DNA from: Veillonella sp.
Lineage (GTDB): Bacteria; Bacillota; Negativicutes; Veillonellales; Veillonellaceae
Length of the DNA: 64,000 nucleotides
Reading direction: 5' to 3'
Assembly: GCF_018364065.1 (NCBI RefSeq)
Contig: NZ_JAGZMO010000010.1
Coordinates: 1 to 64,000, forward strand
Notes under the pieces: model-generated
The model's input: only the letters and a program-made list of their open reading frames with translations
Databases searched by the model: none
Told to the model about the DNA's origin: nothing
Position numbers and translations under genes: made by a program
Part shown: positions 53,646 to 62,831 of the stretch, one piece after another
Layout: each line of letters opens with the position of its first letter
Position numbering within the stretch: the first letter of the stretch is position 1

Positions 53646-54502
53646 ATATTCGAAAATTTATCGCGAATCTCCTTGGCCTCTATCAGATACTGCTCTAACG
53701 CTGCCTCATCGTCACGTTGTAACATATCTTCCAGCGCATCTACTTCTCGTCGCAGAGCATTCAATGCGTTCGCCACTTCCAGACGGTTACCGCCGATGAT
53801 TTCACGCCACATAGAAGGCAAGCCGCCTGCCACACGGGTTACATCGCGAAATCCGCCGGCCGCCAATGACAGACGCAAATCGCCCTGTTCATCGCCACCG
53901 GCCACTTTAGCTACCATGGCTGCCACTAAATGAGGCATATGGCTTACTGCCGCCATAAAGCCATCGTGCTCCGCCATATTGATATATTCTACGCGCGAAC
54001 CCAGATGCGCGCCCATGGCGGCCAATTCCTGTGCTCCTTCTTCGCTCCAGGACGGATCTGTATCATTTAATACAATCCACGTGCAGCCTGCAAACAGATG
54101 AGGCGTAGCCATTTCATAGCCGCCCTTTTCAGAACCGGCCATTGGATGAATGGACACAAACTTCGCATGAGCCGGTATGTGCGCATGCACTACGGCCGCA
54201 AAGTTGCGCTTCGTACTTGATACGTCGGTAATAAGTGCACCGTCCTTGAAAAAGGGAATGCACGTTTTAAAGACTTCCCCATTCGTATCCGGCGGCAATG
54301 CAAATACTACAATATCTGATTGGCGAATAACGGTTTCTAAATCTGTACTCGCCTCATGAACGCCGCCATCGGCCACCGCCTTATCGCATACGGACTGGCG
54401 CCTCGCGTACCCCACAACGCGGTAGTTCGAGCTACCGCTCAACCCTTTCGCCATAGATCCGCCAATTAAACCAAGTCCGATAATTCCAACTGTTCTACTC
54501 AT
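53639..54502 (-). CDS. tyrA: Prephenate dehydrogenase TyrA
   Basis: NAD-dependent oxidative decarboxylation of prephenate to 4-hydroxyphenylpyruvate in tyrosine synthesis. 287 residues, the short form without chorismate mutase or ACT domain. Rossmann motif GIIGLGLIGGSMAKGL, then VFALPPDTNGEVF, DVSSTKRNF, and the active-site HPMAGSEKGGYE, with AVSHMPHLVAAMVAK later. GGAGGG 5 bases before ATG. Upstream of the CobT pair on the same strand; tyrosine is the usual precursor of p-cresol, so the neighbourhood would fit phenolic cobamide production, though that link is speculative. Confidence 0.92.
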   Translation of the reverse strand: MSRTVGIIGLGLIGGSMAKGLSGSSNYRVVGYARRQSVCDKAVADGGVHEASTDLETVIRQSDIVVFALPPDTNGEVFKTCIPFFKDGALITDVSSTKRNFAAVVHAHIPAHAKFVSIHPMAGSEKGGYEMATPHLFAGCTWIVLNDTDPSWSEEGAQELAAMGAHLGSRVEYINMAEHDGFMAAVSHMPHLVAAMVAKVAGGDEQGDLRLSLAAGGFRDVTRVAGGLPSMWREIIGGNRLEVANALNALRREVDALEDMLQRDDEAALEQYLIEAKEIRDKFSNMS

Positions 54503-54639
54503 AACTTCCCTCCATGAGCCCCTCTCTCAATAGGCTCCCTACTATACTACAATTACTATCCGAGTAGATAATAAATAATATTTATTATAACCCTTATTCC
54601 TTAAATATTTCCAGTTTTATATTATTCATAACAACATAT

Positions 54640-54674
54640 AAAAAGGCGCTGTAACAGAGTACTGCTACAACGCC
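54640..54674 (-). terminator. Terminator of the MATE gene
   Basis: On the minus strand GGCGTTGTAGCAG pairs with CTGTTACAGCGCC (two G-U pairs), followed by TTTTT. Confidence 0.75.
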
Positions 54675-54698
54675 ACTTATATTTATTTTCATATAGCC

Positions 54699-56045
54699 TC
54701 AAGCTTCAATAAGTTTCCTGTTTTTCCACTTACCGCTATGCCAACGCCATACGAAGATGATGGCACGCACGCCTTCGTCGATGGCCATGGCAATCCAGAT
54801 GCCTACGAGGCCCCAGCCGAGCCAGATGCCCAAAATGTAGGACAGGTTAACGGCACAGAGCCACATGCCGAACACGCCTACAATCATCGGTGTTCGAATG
54901 TCGCCGGCCGCCTGCAAACACTGCACCATGATAATATTTACGGACCGCCCGATTTCGAGGAAAATTTCTACGAACAAAATCGTTTTGCCCAGAGAAATAA
55001 TCTCCGGATCATCGGTGAAGAACGCGAATATATAGTCAGACAGCAGATAGAATGTAGTGGATAGTCCAATACTGATAGCCATACCCAGCCACATGGTGCG
55101 CCATACGCGGTTGGAGATTTCATCCTCCCGGTCGGCACCGACCAAGAAGCCAACGATGATTTGCGCCGCATTGGCCAAGGCAATGGTGTACATATAACAG
55201 AACATGGAAATAATGTACGCATATACCTTCGTATTAATAACCATGATACCAAAAATGTTGACCATTTTCATAATCGTTGTCTGAGACAACTGGTAGGACA
55301 AGGTTTCCCCGCCGGACGGCACGCTAATATGCAAAAGTCGTTTCAGCGTATCCTTCGGGAATGTCTTCAAATAGGACCAGGACAGTTTAATTGGCAACTG
55401 CGTCTTGAAGAGGTAGTATACCAACGCAAGTCCTACGGCCTTACTGATCAATGTGGAAATGGACACACCGAGCACACCCATGGACGGGATGAAGGCCCAG
55501 CCGAAAATGAGGATCACATTACTGATGATGTGGAACACGTTCATTACGAAGGCTACACACATAGTAATGATTGGCAGGGAGAATCCGCGGAACGCCGCCA
55601 CAAAGGCGGTATACACGCCGGTAATTGGAATACTGAAGGCTACGATACTCATGTAGAGGCTCGTTTCTTCCATAACCTCTTCCGGCACGCCCAGCCAGGC
55701 GAACAGCCAGCGATGTGACACTATTATAAACAGCGCCGCGCAGGCACTGAATACGAAGTTAAAGGCAATACTCACCGTTGTTACTTCGTTGATTTTATCG
55801 GGATTCTTCGCCCCTAAATATTGAGCGATTAAAATGGTACTGGCCGTACTCATGACGATAATCAGCATGATGAAAATATTCATGACCTGATTGGCATTTG
55901 CCACCGCCGCTACGGCTTCTTGGGAATAATGACTCATCATGAACTGGTCAATGTTCCCGATAAGCATTTGTAGGAATATTTCGATAAAAATCGGCCAGCT
56001 CAGTGAAACTACAGATAAGCTTGCGCTTTTTGTCGGAGTTCTCAT
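54699..56045 (-). CDS. MATE-family efflux transporter
   Basis: Inner-membrane multidrug/toxin exporter driven by Na+ or H+, 448 residues, 12 helices in two MatE halves. Start region LSWPIFIEIFLQMLIGNIDQFMMSHYS is typical of the family; GVLGVSISTLISK ends the first half and the second begins near SGGETLSYQLSQ. It starts 1 base after the stop of the 117-residue gene, with GAGGAA inside that gene, so the two are tightly coupled. Confidence 0.92.
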   Translation of the reverse strand: MRTPTKSASLSVVSLSWPIFIEIFLQMLIGNIDQFMMSHYSQEAVAAVANANQVMNIFIMLIIVMSTASTILIAQYLGAKNPDKINEVTTVSIAFNFVFSACAALFIIVSHRWLFAWLGVPEEVMEETSLYMSIVAFSIPITGVYTAFVAAFRGFSLPIITMCVAFVMNVFHIISNVILIFGWAFIPSMGVLGVSISTLISKAVGLALVYYLFKTQLPIKLSWSYLKTFPKDTLKRLLHISVPSGGETLSYQLSQTTIMKMVNIFGIMVINTKVYAYIISMFCYMYTIALANAAQIIVGFLVGADREDEISNRVWRTMWLGMAISIGLSTTFYLLSDYIFAFFTDDPEIISLGKTILFVEIFLEIGRSVNIIMVQCLQAAGDIRTPMIVGVFGMWLCAVNLSYILGIWLGWGLVGIWIAMAIDEGVRAIIFVWRWHSGKWKNRKLIEA

Positions 56046-56046
56046 A

Positions 56047-56400
56047 CTATTCCTCGATTTTATCCAATGCTTCGTTGTTAATCAACATTTGCCAATCCTG
56101 TACGAGGCGGAACTTGGCGTTTACTTTTGCCATGTCCCAGTTTTCCCCTTCTGGGAACCAGTTAGCCGGCATGCAGGCACATTTGGCAAAGTTAATGGTA
56201 TATCCCATTTTTTTGACTTCTTGAGTGGCCCACCAGGCCCCTACCGCATCACGGCCTACGAGGAATATTTCATCAAAATGAGTCTGTTCCAGCCATGTAT
56301 AAATACGGTCCCAGTACTCTTTGGGGATTACACTGTCTTCCAGGCACTCCTGCAAGTTTTGGCGCGCCGCAGACATCATCTCAGGTGTTACTGTTACCAT
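56047..56400 (-). CDS. Unknown 117-residue protein coupled to the MATE pump
   Basis: I do not recognise this protein. 117 residues, acidic, soluble-looking, Trp-rich (GAWWATQEVKK, ANWFPEGENWD, VQDWQMLI) with a Cys-Ala-Cys near residue 74. No signal peptide or membrane segment. GGAG 6 bases before the ATG. Its stop lies 1 base before the MATE start, and hemL ends about 50 bases upstream on the same strand without a clear terminator, so it may be part of the hem transcript. The coupling suggests an accessory to the pump, but nothing in the sequence proves it. Confidence 0.75.
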   Translation of the reverse strand: MVTVTPEMMSAARQNLQECLEDSVIPKEYWDRIYTWLEQTHFDEIFLVGRDAVGAWWATQEVKKMGYTINFAKCACMPANWFPEGENWDMAKVNAKFRLVQDWQMLINNEALDKIEE

Positions 56401-56450
56401 AGTATCTCCTTTCGTTCAAGTAAATGACAAACTAATAATTCACTTTTAAG

Positions 56451-57749
56451 TTACATCTTCGCTACTTCCGCAAAGGCTTTATCAGCCACATCCAATGTTT
56501 TTTCAATGTCTTGAGAAATATGGGATGTGGACAGGAAGTTGCTTTCGTATTGGCTTGGTGCATAGTAAATACCATGGCTCAAGCTGTAATGGAAGAATGT
56601 TTTGAACTGTTCCATATTGCAAGCGGACGCATCGTCAAAGTTGCGCACCGGTTTATCTGTAAAGAACAAGGTAAACATAGAGCCTACCGATTGTAACTGT
56701 ACAGGAACCTTGTGAGCCGCCGCACGTTCTTTCAAGCCTTGGCAAAGAGCTGTTGTAGCTGCTTCCACCCGTTTAAATACAGTCGGATCCTGCTGCAACA
56801 AGGTCAATGTAACTAAACCGGCTGTCATTGCCACCGGATTACCGCTCAAAGTACCGGCCTGATAAATCGGACCGGCCGGTGCCACCTGGCTCATCAAGTC
56901 GCGACGTCCGCCAAATACTGCCATTGGAAGGCCGCCGCCTACGATTTTACCTAAGCAGGTCAAGTCAGGCTCGATGCCGTATTTTTTCTGTGCACCGCCG
57001 GATGAAGCACGGAAGCCACACATAACTTCGTCGAAAATTAAGATAGCGCCATGTTCTTTTGTTTCTTCGCGCAATGCTTCCAAAAAGCCAGGTACAGGCG
57101 GTACACAACCCATGTTACCTGCTACCGGTTCCACGATAACAGCCGCAATGGAGTCCCCTTCTTTGGCGAACAGTTCTTTCACTGCTTCAATATCGTTGTA
57201 TGGAAGCGTAATTGTATCAGCTGCTACCGATTTAGGTACGCCCGGGCTGTCAGGCACACCGAAGGTAGCCAAGCCGGAGCCGGCTTTAACTAACAAGCAG
57301 TCGCTGTGACCATGATAACAGCCGATGAATTTTACGATTTTATCACGGCCTGTTACGCCGCGAGCCACGCGGAGCGCACTCATTGTCGCTTCCGTACCGG
57401 AGTTAACCATGCGGAGCATTTCCATGTGTGGCATGAATGCCTGAATCTTTTTAGCCACTTCCGTTTCAAGTAAAGTTGGAGCACCATAGCTGGTACCGCG
57501 CAATACAGCTTCCTGCAAGGCTGCAACCACTTCGGACTTCGCATGTCCAAGAATCATAGGTCCCCAAGAAAGCACATAGTCGATGTATTCGTTTCCATCG
57601 ATATCGTAAATTCTATCCCCTTGCGCGGAGCTGATAAATGGCGGTTCAGAACCTACGCTGCGGTATGAACGAACCGGGCTGTTAACCCCGCCGGGCATGT
57701 AAAACTTTGCTTCCTGAAACGCATGTTTTGATTTATCTAATGTGTACAT
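56451..57749 (-). CDS. hemL: Glutamate-1-semialdehyde 2,1-aminomutase HemL
   Basis: PLP-dependent enzyme making 5-aminolevulinate in the C5 pathway. 432 residues, normal length. Motifs: MPGGVNSPVRSY, VNSGTEATMSALRVAR, CYHGHSDCLLVKAGSG, IFDEVMCGFR and the PLP-binding Lys268 in LGKIVGGGLPM. AAGGAG precedes ATG by 5 bases. Last tetrapyrrole gene of the cluster, about 165 bases after hemB. Confidence 0.95.
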   Translation of the reverse strand: MYTLDKSKHAFQEAKFYMPGGVNSPVRSYRSVGSEPPFISSAQGDRIYDIDGNEYIDYVLSWGPMILGHAKSEVVAALQEAVLRGTSYGAPTLLETEVAKKIQAFMPHMEMLRMVNSGTEATMSALRVARGVTGRDKIVKFIGCYHGHSDCLLVKAGSGLATFGVPDSPGVPKSVAADTITLPYNDIEAVKELFAKEGDSIAAVIVEPVAGNMGCVPPVPGFLEALREETKEHGAILIFDEVMCGFRASSGGAQKKYGIEPDLTCLGKIVGGGLPMAVFGGRRDLMSQVAPAGPIYQAGTLSGNPVAMTAGLVTLTLLQQDPTVFKRVEAATTALCQGLKERAAAHKVPVQLQSVGSMFTLFFTDKPVRNFDDASACNMEQFKTFFHYSLSHGIYYAPSQYESNFLSTSHISQDIEKTLDVADKAFAEVAKM

Positions 57750-57844
57750 AGTTTTCTCCTTATCCTCACTCGTTCAAACTGCCACTCTTACGAACTGAAC
57801 GCCATTTCGCTAAATATCATATTAACCAAGTTCAACTTCAAGCA

Positions 57845-57898
57845 AATCAATTCAGCTAAATAACCTCACTGAATCAACTCAGCTGATTAAACTTAATG
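57845..57898. repeat. 27-bp direct repeat between hemB and hemL
   Basis: Units 57845-57871 and 57872-57898 share AATCAA, TCAGCT and TAA at the same offsets; about 20 of 27 bases match. Non-coding spacer. Confidence 0.6.
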
Positions 57899-57914
57899 AC
57901 ATTAGTTTTCTCTA

Positions 57915-58886
57915 TTAGCGCAACCAACGTGCCACATCGATGGCATGGTAGGTAATGATAATTTTAGCGCCTGCACGTTTCATGGACGTCAATGTTTCCA
58001 ACACGATGCGTTTTTCATCGATAAGGCCTTGAGCTGCCGCAGTTTTAACCATAGCATATTCGCCACTTACATTGTAAACAGCTAACGGCATATCGAAGTT
58101 GTCGCGTGCTTCGCGCACGATGTCTAAGTAGGAAAGAGCCGGTTTAATCATAATAATATCAGCACCTTCACGAATGTCCAGTTCAATTTCGCGCAATGCT
58201 TCCAAGCGGTTCGCAGGGTCCATCTGGTAGCCTTTGCGGTCGCCGAATTCAGGCGCGGAGTGAACCGCATCACGGAATGGACCGTAGTATGCGCTGGCAT
58301 ATTTGGCAGCGTAACTCATAATCGTTACGTTTGTAAAACCTGCTTCATCAAGAGCTGTGCGGATTGCACTTACGCGGCCGTCCATCATGTCGGATGGCGC
58401 TACGATTTGTGCACCTGCCTGCGCCTGGCTTACTGCCACTTTTGCCAATAAAGGCAATGTTTCATCGTTAAGAACTTCATGGTCTTCCACGCAGCCGCAA
58501 TGACCGGTGCTGGTGTATTGGCAAAGGCATACGTCGCCAACAACTACCAATTCAGGCACTTCTTTGCGAATGGACGCAATGGCCTGCTGTACAGGCTGAT
58601 TCATATCCCACGCGGAAGAGCCCTGTTCATCCTTGTATGTAGGAATGCCGAAGATTTCTACCCCTAAAATGCCAAGTGCATGTACTTCCTTCGCCATTTT
58701 AACCGCTTCATCCACGGATAAATGGTATTGGCCGGGAAGAGACTCAATCGGTTCACGAACACCTTCTCCGGGTACAACGAAAATCGGGTAGATTAAGTCT
58801 TCCACCGATAATGAAGTTTCCCGAACTAACGAACGCATAGCTGCGCTGGTACGTAAACGACGTGGACGGTATGTTAAATCTAACAT
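57915..58886 (-). CDS. hemB: Porphobilinogen synthase (5-aminolevulinate dehydratase) HemB
   Basis: Condenses two 5-aminolevulinates into porphobilinogen. 323 residues. Zinc-site cysteines Cys120, Cys122 and Cys130 (VCLCQYTSTGHC) mark the zinc-dependent type. The Schiff-base lysines are Lys195 (SYAAKYASAYYGPFR) and Lys248 (IIMIKPALSYLD). Ribosome-binding site TAGGAG. About 190 bases after cobA-hemD in the same operon. Confidence 0.96.
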   Translation of the reverse strand: MLDLTYRPRRLRTSAAMRSLVRETSLSVEDLIYPIFVVPGEGVREPIESLPGQYHLSVDEAVKMAKEVHALGILGVEIFGIPTYKDEQGSSAWDMNQPVQQAIASIRKEVPELVVVGDVCLCQYTSTGHCGCVEDHEVLNDETLPLLAKVAVSQAQAGAQIVAPSDMMDGRVSAIRTALDEAGFTNVTIMSYAAKYASAYYGPFRDAVHSAPEFGDRKGYQMDPANRLEALREIELDIREGADIIMIKPALSYLDIVREARDNFDMPLAVYNVSGEYAMVKTAAAQGLIDEKRIVLETLTSMKRAGAKIIITYHAIDVARWLR

Positions 58887-59000
58887 AATAAGATCTCCTA
58901 ACTTTACAAATAATAACAGAGCTTTATTTAAAACATATGCATCTAGTTATATATTACTACAAAATTATCTATTTCTTGTAACCTAATTTGGTCACATTTG

Positions 59001-59090
59001 CTCTCTGCAACTTTATTACAATACATAAAGCCGTATTGCTCAATACAACTTTATTAAGCTGCATTGCTGAATGCGCCTTTATTTAGCCGC
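59001..59090. repeat. 28-bp tandem repeat at the cobA-hemD stop codon
   Basis: Units 59035-59062 and 59063-59090 both begin ATTGCT and contain CTTTATT and AGC; a third, degenerate unit lies at 59001-59034. The 59063-59090 unit is the coding end (Ala-Ala-Lys-stop) of the cobA-hemD gene. Confidence 0.75.
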
Positions 59091-60614
59091 ATCGGCTTGA
59101 ATGGTTTCCACCAAAGCCGGAATGGTATGAACTTCGCTGATCAGCTCAGGTTCCAATCCCTGTTCCACACAAGTGGCCGCCGTAATCGGCCCGATGCAGG
59201 CAATGGTAGCGCGTTTCAGCAAGTCTTTGCCTTCACTGCCCAAGAGCTGCAATGTGTTGGTTACGGTAGACGAGCTGGTAAATGTCACGTAATCTACCTC
59301 ATCATTAGCCAAGGCGTTTTTCATTACCTCCGCTTGCGAATCATCCAATAAGGTTTCATAAATGCGAGCCACATGGACGTTAAAGCCCGCTTCACGCAAT
59401 CCTTCCGGAATAACGGCACGAGCCTTCATCGGCTGAACGAGTAAAATGTCTTCATCGGTGGAGGCCGTTTCTTTTAGAGCGGTTACTACCGATTCGCCTT
59501 TGTAATCTACGGGCACAATATCGGCACGCAAGCCATGAGCCTGCAACGCTTTCGCCGTACCTGTACCGATGGCACAGATGCGCACATTTCCAAGAATACG
59601 GCTGTCTTTGCCCAATTTCCAAAGAAGGTCAAAGAAGTAGCGCACACCTTCACCGGAGGTAAACACAACAACCTTATACGCGTCAAAGTTCTGAATCATA
59701 GATTCGATTTCGTCAGTCAGCGCTACCGATTGTGTCTTAATGGCGGCCGCTTCAATCACACGGGCCCCCAATTTCTCCAATTCTTCGGTCAACACGCTGG
59801 CTTTTGCACGAGCGCGCGTAACCATAACGGTTTTCCCGAAGAGCGGTTTATTATCGAACCAGCGAAGAGATTCGCGGTATTTTACAACTTCACCTACAAC
59901 GATTAACGCAGGCGGACGCAAGTTGGCTTTCGCCACATCGTCCACTACATGTTCCAGTGTGGACACTACGGTTTCCTGCTCCGCTTTCGTCCCCCAACGA
60001 ATCACCGCCACCGGCGTATCTTTAGAGCGACCGAATTCAATGAGTCGTTGTGAAATGGTTGGCAAATTCGATACGCCCATAACAAATGTTACTGTATCAA
60101 CGGACGTAGCGAGCCCCTGCCAATGAATACCGGACGCATCTTTTGATGGATCTTCATGGCCCGTTACGATGGCAAAAGATGTAGCCACTGCACGCTGCGT
60201 TACAGGAATCCCTGCATAGGCCGGCGCGGAAATGGCGGACGTAACACCCGGTACAAATTCGAATGGAATCCCCGCTTCCTTCAATGCCAACGCTTCTTCG
60301 CCACCGCGGCCGAATACGAGTGGATCCCCACCTTTAAGGCGTGTAACCACTTTGCCCGCTTTGCCGAATTCAACCAACATGTTGTTTATTTCAGTTTGTT
60401 TAAATGTATGATTTTTGCACTGTTTGCCTGCGTAGATGATTTCCGCATCACTCTTGGCCCAACGCAATAAGCGTTCATCCGCCAAATAGTCATACACAAT
60501 CACATCTGCTTTGGCAATGCATTCACGGCCCTTAACCGTAATCAGCTTATAGTCGCCGGGGCCTGCACCGACCAGGTACACGATCCCGGACGCATTCTGC
60601 TTCATGTCTGTCAT
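59079..60614 (-). CDS. Fused uroporphyrinogen-III C-methyltransferase / uroporphyrinogen-III synthase
   Basis: Two-domain enzyme (CobA/SUMT plus HemD), 511 residues. Residues ~10-245 are the SAM-dependent methyltransferase that turns uroporphyrinogen III into precorrin-2: VYLVGAGPGDYKLITVKG, RLKGGDPLVFGRGGEEA, PAYAGIPVTQR. Residues ~260-505 are uroporphyrinogen-III synthase (VMVTRARAKASVLTEELEKLGARVIE, then VTFTSSSTVTNTL). This fusion is common in Firmicutes making B12. It overlaps hemC by 4 bases. It commits much of the uroporphyrinogen to the sirohaem/cobamide branch. Confidence 0.94.
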   Translation of the reverse strand: MTDMKQNASGIVYLVGAGPGDYKLITVKGRECIAKADVIVYDYLADERLLRWAKSDAEIIYAGKQCKNHTFKQTEINNMLVEFGKAGKVVTRLKGGDPLVFGRGGEEALALKEAGIPFEFVPGVTSAISAPAYAGIPVTQRAVATSFAIVTGHEDPSKDASGIHWQGLATSVDTVTFVMGVSNLPTISQRLIEFGRSKDTPVAVIRWGTKAEQETVVSTLEHVVDDVAKANLRPPALIVVGEVVKYRESLRWFDNKPLFGKTVMVTRARAKASVLTEELEKLGARVIEAAAIKTQSVALTDEIESMIQNFDAYKVVVFTSGEGVRYFFDLLWKLGKDSRILGNVRICAIGTGTAKALQAHGLRADIVPVDYKGESVVTALKETASTDEDILLVQPMKARAVIPEGLREAGFNVHVARIYETLLDDSQAEVMKNALANDEVDYVTFTSSSTVTNTLQLLGSEGKDLLKRATIACIGPITAATCVEQGLEPELISEVHTIPALVETIQADAAK

Positions 60615-61549
60615 TTTAAAATTCCCCGCTGAATAAGATCCTCTATAATATGCTTGCCGCCTTCTTCATAAAGCGCCTTCGCTAAATTTTTCCCAATAAT
60701 TTCCGCCGTTTGGCATGGGCCGGTCATTTCCCCTTCGTAGCAGTTTTTGCCGTCCAAGGATGAAATGAGAGCTTTAATGGTGAGTTGTCCTTTGTGAATG
60801 GTGCCGTGAACCCCCATAGGTACCTGGCAGCCACCTTCCAATTGGCGCAGGAAGCTTCGTTCACCCATAGTGCACCAACGAGTTGCTTCATCGTTGAGCG
60901 GTTTCAACATGTCCAGCATTTCCTGATCGTCGCTGCGGCATTCAATAGCCAGCGCGCCTTGACCAACAGCCGGAATCATCTCATCAACGGTGAATACCTG
61001 CGTAATATATTCTTCCAATCCCAAACGAGTTAAGCCCGCTTCTGCCAATACGATGGCGTCAAAGTTTTCTTCCTCCAGTTTGCGCAAACGAGTCTGCACA
61101 TTGCCACGGAGCATCTGAATATCCAAATCAGGACGTTGATGCAGGAGTTGTGCCTGACGGCGCAAGCTGCTGGTGCCCACTTTGGCTCCCTGTGGCAAAT
61201 TATCTAAAGTCTTATACTTTGGCGATACCAATACGTCCGATGCGGTGGCACGCTTTGTAATGGCCCCCAACGTCAGGCCTTCCGGCAAGTCCGTCGGCAT
61301 ATCTTTCAAGCTGTGTACAGCCAGGTCGATGTCCTTCTTGTACATAGCCTGTTCCAATTCTTCAGTGAAAAGGCCTTTACCGCCGATAGCCGCCAACGGC
61401 TTTTCTAAAATGCGGTCGCCCTTGGTACTGTGATGTACCAGTTCAATGGAGCAATCAGGATATAACTTCTTTAACTCCGCCGCCACAAACTCAGCCTGCC
61501 ATAAAGCAAGGGCGCTGCTGCGTGTTCCTATGCGAATATGTGTTCTCAT
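60611..61549 (-). CDS. hemC: Hydroxymethylbilane synthase (porphobilinogen deaminase) HemC
   Basis: Polymerises four porphobilinogens into hydroxymethylbilane. 312 residues. Start RIGTRSSALALWQAEFVA, then SLKDMPTDLPEGL, GTSSLRRQAQLL, and the dipyrromethane-cofactor Cys241 in LEGGCQVPMGVHG. The start is ATG 61549, with AAGGAG 10 bases upstream and only 4 bases after the hemA stop; an upstream in-frame codon at 61633 lies inside hemA and is not needed. Confidence 0.95.
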   Translation of the reverse strand: MRTHIRIGTRSSALALWQAEFVAAELKKLYPDCSIELVHHSTKGDRILEKPLAAIGGKGLFTEELEQAMYKKDIDLAVHSLKDMPTDLPEGLTLGAITKRATASDVLVSPKYKTLDNLPQGAKVGTSSLRRQAQLLHQRPDLDIQMLRGNVQTRLRKLEEENFDAIVLAEAGLTRLGLEEYITQVFTVDEMIPAVGQGALAIECRSDDQEMLDMLKPLNDEATRWCTMGERSFLRQLEGGCQVPMGVHGTIHKGQLTIKALISSLDGKNCYEGEMTGPCQTAEIIGKNLAKALYEEGGKHIIEDLIQRGILK

Positions 61550-61553
61550 CTGA

Positions 61554-62831
61554 TTACTTCTCCTTTTCCAAGTCAAACATGTCATGGAATAATTTCCAAT
61601 ATTCCTGCTCTTCTTCTTTGCCGGCAATTTCACCGAAGCGAATCATCGGCTCGCGCAGGAGCTTGCGCACTAACATGCGCGACATATTATCCATAATTTT
61701 TTTGGTCTTTTCATCCGCGTCCGGCAACTTGGCCATGGCGCGATGTAGTTCCCGCTTTCTCATGCGTTCCGCCTTGTCGCTGAGAAGAACCATCATAGGG
61801 CGAACAGATAAGTACTGCAATTTCTGTTCAATTTCTTCCACAGCATCGTCGATAATAGGAGCCGCTTTTTCCGCCTCTTTTGCGCGCTGTGCCTTATTGG
61901 CTTCCACCACGCTTTCAAGCGCGTCAATGTTGAAGAGGTACACCCCTTCCACCTGTGCCACATCCGGCTCAATATCGCGAGGCACCGCAATATCAATCAT
62001 AACAATCGGGTTATTTTTACGACCGGCTGCAATTTTTTCCGCCGCCGATGCGTCAATGATGTAGTGAGGGGCGCCGGTAGATGTAATGATAATATCTGCC
62101 GTTGCCGCTTCATCAATATAGTTGCCAAAGTTAACGGCTACGCCGCCAAAGCGCTCCGCTAAAATCTTTGCTTTATCGAAGGTACGGTTTGACACGAAAA
62201 TGCTCTTAACGCCCTTCGCCTGTAAATGGGTGGCTGTAAGTTCGCTCATTTCGCCGGCACCTAAGATAAGAACCTTCGCTTCACTAAGCGGTTTGTTGAG
62301 GCAGTCTTCCGCCAAATTTACCGCCGCATAGCTTACAGATACCGGCGTGTTCGCAATACCTGTTACGGTGCGAACCTTTTTACCCACACTGATTGCTTTC
62401 TGGAAAATGATATTGAACACAGGTCCCGTCAATCCGCGGCCGTATGCTGTAATATAAGCCACTTTCAACTGGCTTAAGATTTGACCTTCCCCCAGAACTA
62501 AGGAATCAAGGCTGGCCGCTACATTGAAGAGATGCTCCATTAAATCGGATCCTTCGTAAAGGAAGAACCAACTTTCGTCCACTTCCGTTGCATCAAGCTC
62601 TTTTAAATGGCATAAAAGTTCCAGCATGAATTTTTTAGGGTCAGCCACATCTTCGATAACGGCGTACAATTCCGTGCGGTTACATGTGGAGAGAACTACA
62701 CATTCCGACACCTGCTCATGTTCGTATACGTGGTTGAGCGCTTCGCCCAACTCCGATTTATCGAAGGAAAACTGCTCCCGCACATGTACGGGGGCACTTC
62801 TATGATTTAAGCCCAATACTACTAATTGCAT
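61554..62831 (-). CDS. hemA: Glutamyl-tRNA reductase HemA
   Basis: Reduces glutamyl-tRNA to glutamate-1-semialdehyde, first step of the C5 pathway. 425 residues. Catalytic Cys50 in VVLSTCNRTELYAV, NADPH-binding VLILGAGEMSELTATHL, IFVSNRTFDKA and the C-terminal dimerisation helix with RMLVRKLLREPMIRF. Its start lies 32 bases inside the 3' end of the precorrin-2 dehydrogenase gene, with GGAGG 12 bases upstream. Confidence 0.95.
   Translation of the reverse strand: MQLVVLGLNHRSAPVHVREQFSFDKSELGEALNHVYEHEQVSECVVLSTCNRTELYAVIEDVADPKKFMLELLCHLKELDATEVDESWFFLYEGSDLMEHLFNVAASLDSLVLGEGQILSQLKVAYITAYGRGLTGPVFNIIFQKAISVGKKVRTVTGIANTPVSVSYAAVNLAEDCLNKPLSEAKVLILGAGEMSELTATHLQAKGVKSIFVSNRTFDKAKILAERFGGVAVNFGNYIDEAATADIIITSTGAPHYIIDASAAEKIAAGRKNNPIVMIDIAVPRDIEPDVAQVEGVYLFNIDALESVVEANKAQRAKEAEKAAPIIDDAVEEIEQKLQYLSVRPMMVLLSDKAERMRKRELHRAMAKLPDADEKTKKIMDNMSRMLVRKLLREPMIRFGEIAGKEEEQEYWKLFHDMFDLEKEK

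Noticed and set aside
60611..61633. Longer hemC starting at 61633
   Set aside because: The extra 28 residues come from inside hemA, while ATG 61549 has a proper ribosome-binding site and the family start RIGTRSSALALWQ.
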